53,528 nucleotides of DNA from Thelephora terrestris (Eukaryota; Basidiomycota; Agaricomycetes; Thelephorales; Thelephoraceae), in contig WIUZ02000034.1 of assembly GCA_015956445.1 (NCBI GenBank), forward strand, positions 1 through 53,528, written 5' to 3'. Position numbers and translations under genes: made by a program. The notes below the pieces were generated by a model. It was not told where the DNA came from, did no database searches, and saw only the letters and a list, made by a program, of their open reading frames with translations. Numbering within the stretch: the stretch's first letter is position 1; each line of letters starts with the position of its first letter. Positions 45,260 through 53,528 of the stretch are shown piece after piece.

Positions 45260-46940
45260 TATGTCGTTCATTTGTCAGCCGTTACCATTCCTGACTTGTA
45301 GCCCTGAACACTAAAAAGGCTGCCCTCCTGATCCACGTTCGCTTTGACATGCACGCTTTCACCGACACCTTTCCGAGGAAACCTTTTCCACTGCGATCCC
45401 GTCTTCTAAATGCTGTCGTTCGTGCAAGCTCTCGTCCGTCTTATCTGTGCCACACCAAGTGTACCTACATTTCTAAGTTGGCTTCTGTGATGTCCTGCAC
45501 GCCGTGTGCTTGTTTTCCCCACTACCCCTCATCTGACATACTGCCTTCCTCTGTCCTGGTCTCTCCTACCTCCTATGTCCAACTGCAAACTATGTCTTGA
45601 TTTTTCAGATGGTATCATGAGTCATCGCCTCCGGTGCCCGAGTTTATGTATTGTCTGTGTTCGACTGAACGCCTCCCAGAACTAACGCGGTAGATGAAAT
45701 ATCCCTCGCTTTGTTTTGCAATAGCCTGTAGCCAGTTAAATGCTCAATACCAAACAAATCCCATCTGGTCAATTAATCGATGAGGTTGTGCGTATGGGTC
45801 ATTGCCACCCTTGGTGTTTTTTTCTTACTTGCTTCCCAGCCATGGTATGCTTTGACACCCAAGTACTCGTTCTCAATTTCTCAATCCTTACTTTCACCCC
45901 CACAGCGACCTGTTTCTACGCTCACTAGGAGTGGACGAGACATCGATGCTCCATAGGTGCTATAGGTGATTGCCAGTTGCCATCTGCGGAAGGCGTCTTT
46001 TATCTGTCCATTGTAGCCGCAAAAACGAAACCCATCCGGGCGGGGGTAACCCAGAGGTAGAGCAGAGACGTGGCGGCTTCCACGACTGTCTTTCACCTGT
46101 GGCGTACGAGAGCAGTTAAAGTTCAGCGAAACCACCGTCACAGCCTCACGAGCACCACGGAACGCCTTCACTTGCCAGGCGATCCAAAAGGAGGATATGA
46201 AACGCCCACGAAGCTGTCACTCGACCTTTGCACACTCGACTCAGATGCTATAGTAGTTCATAACGAAGCATCCGCTTAGCATCCCCCGCAAGGCTCTCTT
46301 TGGACGTCCCTTCCAAGTCCGGCAATCTCCCTGGAAGAGGGGGGAAGCGAACTCAGGGAGCAAAAGCCAGGCTGGAAGTACGTGCGCAAATAGAGACCAC
46401 TGTAGTCTCGCTAAGGCCAACGAGCTAGCGGCCAGCGGCGTCAAGCACGTTCGACCTGGCGCTCTCAAAGTTTGCAGAGGTGACCCAAGCGACATTGTCA
46501 GCAGGATGATCTCCTCTCCTAGCGGTCTTCGTCCTGCACCCGAAGTAAGCGTGAAGCCCACAGAGATCCTCAGCCGCATCAGGGGCATTCTACTCTCCAC
46601 AAACAGGGCACGAGTCTCCTGTAGAATGGGGAATGGCCTGTATTGAATGCCACTCTCGACCATTTTGAGGTGTATAGAAAAAGACAGCCGAATGGGATGG
46701 GCGGGAAGCGTAAATGTAAATGTAAATGGTCGCTGCGGAAGTCAGGTAGCTCAGCTGAGATATTGTACAGTCAATGATAATTCTGCTTGCATCTAATTGT
46801 TTCAGCTGAAGGGCGGACATTGACAAGAAGTTCGTCCCAACACTTCGTCGGGACATGCCGTAGTGTGGCTGCTTAGTCATCACCAAGTCGAGCTTCCCCG
46901 CTCATCCTCGCAATCATCAACGTTCTACTCCTACAAGACT
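45260..46940. other. 1.7-kb stretch without a supported gene
   Basis: Holds the 3' flank of the HMGN/H1-like gene (T/C-rich), several short open frames without domains, a three-copy TAAATG repeat at 46711-46728 and the uL2 promoter. I looked for tRNA T-loops and found none convincing. Confidence 0.5.
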
Positions 46941-47110
46941 GTAAGTTCGCCCTCTTAAACCGCCATAGAGAGCTGCTCGCTCTACGCTAGGGCTGCCCCG
47001 CTACCGCTTCCGATAGAAACGGCGTTGAATGCAGTCGTCTAGAGGATGGATGCGTCGCAACTCCTTTGGATGGCCACAATCTAGATTGATGTTGACTCTT
47101 CTTTTTCCAG
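46941..47110 (+). other. probable 5'-UTR intron of the uL2 gene
   Basis: A GTAAGT donor at 46941 follows a C/T-rich leader and a TTTTTCCAG acceptor ends at 47110, eight bases before the ATG. At 170 nt it is about three times longer than the coding introns here. Leader introns are common in fungal ribosomal-protein genes. I could not identify a snoRNA inside it. Confidence 0.6.
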
Positions 47111-47118
47111 CTTAAACG

Positions 47119-48112
47119 ATGGGTAGGGTCATTAGGGCACAGAGGCGGTCTCATGCCATCGTATGCCGCCGTTGATTTATTATTTTGACGCATTCAAACT
47201 TTTCGGTTCTATAGTTCAAGGCACACACCCACCTGAACAAAGCACCCGCGAGGTTACGCCCCCTCGACTTCGCCGAAAGGAACGGCTACATTCGCGGTAT
47301 TGTCAAGGAAATCATTCATGACTCTGGCCGGTACGTCCTGCTGGGTCTCCGATAAGGAGGAGTTGCTGAAAACTAATTCAACTCCTAGTGGCGCTCCTCT
47401 TGCCCGAGTCGTCTTCCGCGACCCATACCGTTACAAGCTCCGCAAGGAGACCTTCATAGCTACCGAGGGTCTTCACACTGGTGCCTTTATCTACTGCGGC
47501 AAGAAGGCTGCCCTCAACGTGGGGAATGTTCTCCCCGTGAGCCAGCTTCCAGAAGGAACGATCATTTGCGGTGTTGAGGAAAAGGTTGGAGACCGTGGTT
47601 CTCTCGCAAGGACATCCGGAACCTACGCCACCGTCATCGGACACTCTCCTGAAGACGACAAGACCCGCATTCGTCTACCTTCCGGTGCGAAAAAGACCAT
47701 CTCTGGCCGTTCCCGTGCCACTGTCGGAATTGTCGCTGGTGGTGGAAGGATCGACAAGCCCTTGCTCAAAGCCGGTAGGGCTTACCATAAGTACAAGGCC
47801 AAGCGTTACAAGTTCGTCTCTACGTGCGCTTGATATAGGGCTTTGCTAACGATAAACCTCACTCAGCTGGCCTCGTACTCGTGGTGTTGCCATGAACCCA
47901 GTTGACCATCCTCACGGTGGTGGTAATCATCAACACATTGGAAAGGCCTCAACAATCGCCCGTTCTGCCGTACCCGGTCAGAAAGTTGGACTTATCGCCG
48001 CTCGCCGGGTACGCGATTTTCCCTGTCCGTGTACTGTCCTGTTTGCTTATCAATTGGTTTCGGTCCACAGACGGGTCTGCTGCGTGGTTCAGTCAAGGTC
48101 AAGGAGGTGTAA
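47119..48112 (+). CDS. RPL2: 60S ribosomal protein uL2 (L2/L8)
   Basis: Core protein of the large ribosomal subunit near the peptidyl-transferase centre. Five coding exons join without errors: [14 protein letters not shown], then [20 protein letters not shown] and [16 protein letters not shown]. These are followed by [80 protein letters not shown] and [13 protein letters not shown]. The last exons read [40 protein letters not shown] and [13 protein letters not shown]. Introns are 47161-47214, 47331-47388, 47812-47866 and 48009-48070. The conserved [12 protein letters not shown] loop is intact. Length (about 254 residues) is standard. Confidence 0.97.
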
Positions 48113-48376
48113 GATGGAGGTTGTGTCTGTATCTTTGTTTTTGCCATGTCGTTACTACACATTCTATTACGCAAAAATTTGCATGCAATCATGTTTTTAC
48201 ATTGCATCTATAGCTGCACTTGCAGACTCGCAGCCTGACATTTGCTATCACGTGGTGCTCCCCTTCTGATCTTGTCACGGTGACGATGTGAGCTCGACAC
48301 CAGTTGCAACGTTGCAGCGATTGACTTCAATCCATACCTTCTCTTTAGACATGCATCTCCTGATCCTTATTCGCGC

Positions 48377-51300
48377 ATGAGCCTTCTACCTCCCATCAAA
48401 AGACCGTCGGGAGGCCGCCCTCTACGGACGGCTTCTGTCGACAGCACAATCTCGGATAAATCTCAGCACTCAGTCGACACGCTCAGAGGAGAATCACGAA
48501 AGGCATCCAAGTCGTCCGTTTTACGCCTCGGTGGTGTTCACGAAGTCACAGAGGACTCTGACCCTTTCCACGGCAAAGACATCGTCGATTCACCACTTGC
48601 CGAGGATCTCACCGAGAACAAGGACAACGATCCTCAATATCTTGACATCGCCACTCCGCGCCCTTTGCGTCCAGATGTAAACCCTGAGCCACCGTCCCCC
48701 TCCCGAGCGAGATGGGATACTATTCGCCGTCATATCTTGCATAGTCCCTCGCCCTCTGTCACCCAGTCGCTTGCACCGTCTCTCCAGTCAATCCCGAAAC
48801 CTTTCACTTCCCCATTACCTGCAGGAGGGAGACCGGGCACGCCAAAATCCTCCAGGTTTCCGAAGTTAGGCATGAGGCAGGTGGTCGACACTGCTCGGGA
48901 GTTTGCTCTGGATGATATGCGCAAATTTGCCCTGGAACTCGAACGCGCGTGCGTGCAGCTCAGGACGCCCGACGGTATCCCTAATAGATCTCTCCGTGAG
49001 GGAAGTATTGGCGGATCTGCTTTATCACTTTCGTTGCCCCAGTCTGCTATCCCTGCATCAACAATCTCATCAACGAACTGGTCAAAACATTCTGGGGGAT
49101 CGACCATAATACCTCCTCAGCCTTCTGTCTTGACCTTGCTCAGAACCTTGGAGCAATACGAGGCCTCCCTTCTGCACCTCCCGAGAATTTTACCGCACGA
49201 GAATCAAGTGCTGTCGACACTTTTGGTTCCTTTCATGGTACCGAACCCTTCGGAGCGAGAACAAGACTACGCCCTCACAGCTTTTACGCTCATAATCAAG
49301 ACTTGGCGAACTGATTTACCGGAGGTTCGTCAAACTCCCACATTTAGCGAAGTCGCTTATCACTTGCCGTAGGCTGAACTCGATCGCTGTCTGTGGTGCT
49401 GCAGCGCAGCGGCGCGGCCTTCGGGAATTAGAGCCAAGATCATTGGTGCCATATCTACGCTTTTGTTCTCGCGAGATGCAACCTTTCGCACGGAGACTCC
49501 TGCCCTCCTTCAGACCATTCTCCAGGCCCTTGTTTTGCTCCTCTCGACTTCCTCATTGGACCCCGGGGAGTTCGAGTCCGTCAAAGGCTTGATTCTTGAG
49601 GTTTGGAATGGAGGGAGCGGGTTGATCTCTAAGGAGTCCATTCAGCAAGAGTTTGGGACGCCTTTCTCGACTTCTGACACTGAGAACGACATCAGGGAAG
49701 CACTTGCAATCGAGAGCATCTTGAAGTGTGTGGCTTACGGTTCATTAAAATCCCGCGCTTGGGTCTTGCGCAATCTTGTTGAGGTATTTGTGCACTCGCA
49801 GTAGAGTAGGGCACAGGTTAACACCAAACACAGGAATACTGGCCTGTGCCGACTTCAACAAAGGCGCTGTCGGCCCTTTCAACGAAAGCTCATTCGCGAA
49901 AGATTTGTACCTTCGCCCACGCAGGTTTACAGCTGCTTGAATTTGATGGTCTGGATTACTGTTCCACCCTTCTGGGTATCATCGAAACGTTGGTACTACC
50001 AGAAGTCGCAAGATTTAGCAAGATCAAAGGGAACGAGGCTATGCGTCTAGTTGTTCTCCTCGTGGTTCATATTCTGTGTCTGGAGGTTAAAGAGGGTGGG
50101 ATGTCACGTTCTGTTCGCTTGATAACTCAGTGGATACGGGATTCTTCCCCGTGGAAGTTCGAACTGGAGGGTGCCCTTTGCTACCTGGTGTGTGACGCAC
50201 TTTTTGGTTCCCCGCTGCCTAACACGCTTCTAGATCGAAAACTACGAGTTGTCCAGGATTGCTCGCGTGTTCAGCTCCTTGGTGCCGCTGCCTGGAGACG
50301 TACAAAAATCCATTATGGCCGCTTGTTTCCCCAAACTGTGTGATGTGGGATTTTTATGCTCACAATGCGCTCGTTCGCTCAACGTCTCCATAGAGGCTGG
50401 CTGCGGAATCAATCACAATACCTGACGCGTCTATCACGGAGTTATTGTTGCTCATCGCTAAACGACATCCCCAAATTTTCTTCAAACCCTTGTTCCTGTG
50501 CGCCGCATCGAACAAGGAAGTCATCATCGCCAATTACCTTCGCATCCTCGTCACCCTCTCTACTTATCTACCAAGCCTTTTGACTTCTAACGCGGAGATG
50601 ATGGCAGTTGCGCTGATGGGAAACTTGTCAAACGTTGGCAGCACCAAAGAAACAGGCAATCCGATATGGGAGCAAGCGAGGTTGGGCCATTGCGTTGTCG
50701 TGGTGGAGTTGATTAGTCGCTTGAGGACCCTGAGGAAGAGTGCTGTAGGTCTTCTTGACCTGCTCGTTGAGATCAATCATTTACATGAACCTACAGGCCG
50801 CAGCGTCAGAAAGCCTTGTTGCGTTCGTCACTGCACTAGAATCTCGGCTGGCTCTCCTGTTGGAAGCGAAAGTATGTTTTCAAGAGGCTGCACAATACCC
50901 CCGTTGCTGAGTCCTGTTGGTAGGAGAGGGCGACTCTCGTTCCATTTTCCCAGCGCGCACTCTACTGCATGCTTTTTCACGAAATGAGGCTAATCACGCG
51001 TTCGCTGAAGCCGTGGGTTGTGCTCCGCTACTTCGTGTCCCGGCCTGATCTTCTTTTACAGGAGCCCATGGGTCAATCGAATTTTACAATGGGCTATGCA
51101 GTGGAACGAAGAACACGAAGGGGACCTTTCCTTCCAGGAAGAGATCGAAGTAATGGTTTCCAAGTTGCTTGCGCTTTATTCCACCGTAGAATTTGGTTCT
51201 CAACCCAGCGCCAAGGTGAGGAGGCTTCCCTCCTGCTCCTGGAAGGCGGAGCTCACCTCGAACAACAGCTCAGGAGTACGATGTTCCTTGCTACCTTTTC

Positions 51301-53528
51301 CATCGTCGAAACGCCATCGACGGGTAACGAGGCTTCAACATTTTTGTCGGACAGGAAGCAACTCTTGCGGTCCTTTAACAACCGGTTTGAAGCCGCTTCC
51401 TATCCGTTGTTGGTTTTGGTGTGTGGGCTCTTATCCACAAAGGATTATACTACTCTTTGTCCCCTCCTTTGGTCAAATTCCTTAGCAGACTCTGATCCCA
51501 AAATCCTTGCCCCTGTGCGTAGTGACGTCTCCCTAACTCTGACTTCGACTGATCCACTATCAGACGTGCTTTCTAGCTATGCAATGCGCTGAGAAATGCG
51601 GGCAGGATTTCATCAAATGCATCACAGATGACATTTCAAGGTACATACCATTATTTTCCCTCTAGGTATCTCGGTTGAGCTCCTTATAGCGATAACCCGG
51701 GCTTGAGGCATTCGGCGATCGACAAGGTGGCCAAACTGATCAGCTGGAGGTTTCAAATCGGTTCGCAAGTTGTCATCCTTGACAAAATCTACAAGCGTCC
51801 ATTCAAGATGGCCCGCCCATCGATAGCTTTTGTTCCCATGGATATCGGCTCGCCGCTGTTTATCAAGGAGCAAGATGGGACCACCGACGACAATAAAAAC
51901 ACGCTCCCGCTCGAACTACGCAAGCGGCTCCTGGAAATTGGATGGGACGATGAGGAAGGGCCACTAGACCAAAGATTGGAGTGGGCTACAACACCGATGT
52001 CCCTCATACCAAGCACGGACCTGGCGAGGGTCGACAACGATGATACCTTTTCCGTAGCAATTCAGCGCCTGGTCTACGATACCGCAACGAAGCCAGCCGA
52101 ACGAGAGGTTTCCATGACAAGGCAGTTAACAACTGATGTGGTAGCCAAACGGCGACCGGTTCTCGTCACGTCCCTGCTTTCCATTTTCCCCCAGGTCGTT
52201 TCCCTCAATCTTGACCCAGATTTTGTCATCGCAAACGCTGCCCGTAATCTGTTGCTAGAGCTCATGCGCGATGACCCTGCATCTCTTTGCCGTCCAGTGC
52301 TATCCGCCATGACTGGTAGGGGGGACGAAATGAGCTCTGCTATCTCTACGCTGCGGGAATTCACCCACATCTCACATCGCCTTCCTCCCGCCACTACGCA
52401 TTTCGTGTTCGCTCACCTCACCGGAATCTCAAATTCGCTGCGCGGCAAATGGAGACGATTGAAGCTTTGCATGGATTTGCCTATACGGTTCCCATATTGT
52501 CCAAGTTAGTCTCTCAAGTCAACGGCATGGTGTGCGGGAAGTCCGGAAAGGCAAAATTGGAGGTTTTTCTTGTTCCTAACCTGTCATTGTGGTTCCCGCC
52601 GACTGCCCCTATCTCCCCAATGTTTCCTCAGTTCTCGGTGGCCATACGCGACTCGTCTACGCCGCTTCCAAACTCCGCTGGATGACGATGATCCGAACGG
52701 CTCAGAATACCCTATTCCTCTCCATGTTGAAAGAACCCGCAAGATGTTCATGCGATTCGGAAGAACCTCGAGGGGTTCTCCCTGCCTGGGGATGACAATG
52801 GCTGGCCCACAAATTTGGCTGTACTTTATACCAAAACTGAAGGGCGACCAACGTCAAAGGATAAGGAGCCCGGTCGTCATATGGACTTTCGCTGGTCTTA
52901 TCCCGAAGTTACCTCCTGCTCGTCGCCCAGATTTTTCGATCGATGTCACGGCACACGAATAACAGAGAAGAATTCAGCCTCCTTGTGGACGGTATCAATC
53001 GGATCCTCCTTGTTCACGGGGACGACCTTGGCATAGTGGCTCAGGCGATGATCGGTCAGTTATGCCAAAATTGGGTGTTTTGCATCTAAGCCTCCTTCAC
53101 AGCGTTGATGATCGCTAGTACTCGCTTCCGACGGCTGTTTGTTTCTGCTGGTGGATACACGCTATTCATGCCTGCAATATTCAAGTCCTATTCCCAGTCT
53201 CGCAAGGAATCCGCGATCCGGTTGGCCATCGAATATGGAATTAATCGGTTCTACGCTCAGCACGAAGAGGCCTTCGTCTTCCAGACTCTCGACGTCCTGT
53301 CCCTCATAATTTTTCGGAGAGAGTGTACCGACCAATCCAAGGCTGCGGAGGATGTCTTCAACCTCTTATCCACGCTCAGGAACACGGCCCCGCAAAATGT
53401 GCCAGATCCTGCGGGAATCCATGACGCCAATAAGGTGCATGAATATGAATCCCTGCTAGTGAGCAAGGTCGAGGTCGAGCCGCACGGTTTCTTAGAGAGA
53501 GTACGATCTTCAAAAGGCGAGGCGATCG
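48377..53528 (+). CDS. 5' part of a very large helical-repeat protein of unknown function (UNC80-like?), truncated by the window end
   Basis: Starts MSLLPPIKRPSGGRPLRTAS with a Ser/Pro-rich N-terminus, then VVDTAREFALDDMRKFALEL. A long series of amphipathic helices follows, such as LLRTLEQYEASLLHLPRILP, FRTETPALLQTILQALVLLL, RLVVLLVVHILCLEVKEGGM, ITELLLLIAKRHPQIFFKPL, DPDFVIANAARNLLLELMRD and YTLFMPAIFKSYSQSRKESA. The frame is still open at 53528 (HEYESLLVSKVEVEPHGFLE). Clear introns lie at 49325-49373 and about 49783-49833. From about 50.3 kb several small frame shifts occur. Over 1,500 codons are present with no catalytic motif. I have a weak impression of similarity to fungal proteins annotated as UNC80-like, which are large accessory subunits of Cch1/NALCN-type channels; other HEAT-like scaffold proteins fit equally well. 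Confidence 0.65.

Noticed and set aside
46020-46110. tRNA-like stretch (GGTAACCCAGAGGTAGAG)
   Set aside because: It recalls a D-loop, but I could not pair an acceptor stem or find a matching T-arm.

Overview
This window is nuclear DNA of a filamentous basidiomycete fungus, probably an Agaricomycete. Genes carry many short introns (about 50-60 nt, GT...AG), lie close together on both strands, and encode typical fungal proteins: IRE1, threonine synthase, a STE6-type exporter, COMPASS SET1, RSC7 and a fungal bestrophin. I see no viral genes, CRISPR array, rRNA or convincing tRNA.

Layout. 1-7.3 kb: a possible truncated minus-strand gene, then plus-strand IRE1, an ALDH7-type aldehyde dehydrogenase and a small unknown protein. 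7.4-11.8 kb: JIP5 (minus), an acidic unknown protein (plus) and threonine synthase (minus). 11.8-16.7 kb: sparse, with a strong hairpin and two unknown minus-strand genes. 16.7-20.4 kb: seryl-tRNA synthetase and an F-box/WD40 protein diverging from a 102-bp promoter. 20.8-24.2 kb: an unknown minus gene, a MITE-like terminal-inverted-repeat element and an alpha/beta hydrolase. 24.3-31.2 kb: RSC7 and an acylesterase in tight tandem on the minus strand, diverging from SET1. 31.2-34.2 kb: gene-poor. 34.2-38.7 kb: the STE6-like ABC exporter. 39.5-41.8 kb: an arginine/glutamate-rich coiled-coil protein. 42.2-44.1 kb: bestrophin-like channel. 44.5-45.3 kb: a small HMGN/H1-like nuclear protein. 47.1-48.1 kb: ribosomal protein uL2. 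48.4 kb to the end: the 5' part of a very large helical protein.

The genes do not form a metabolic cluster. Several share chromatin themes (SET1, RSC7, the HMGN/H1-like protein) or translation and ribosome themes (SerRS, JIP5, uL2), but nothing ties them into one system.

Reading quality is uneven. In roughly 0.8-29 kb and again after about 50 kb, conserved genes are broken by many one- or two-base shifts, often at homopolymers, while catalytic motifs survive. From about 29 to 49 kb (second half of SET1, STE6, coiled-coil gene, bestrophin, HMGN/H1-like gene, uL2) the genes read cleanly once introns are removed. I read this as consensus error in a long-read assembly rather than gene decay. Gene boundaries in the broken parts are given as the span of recognisable homology.
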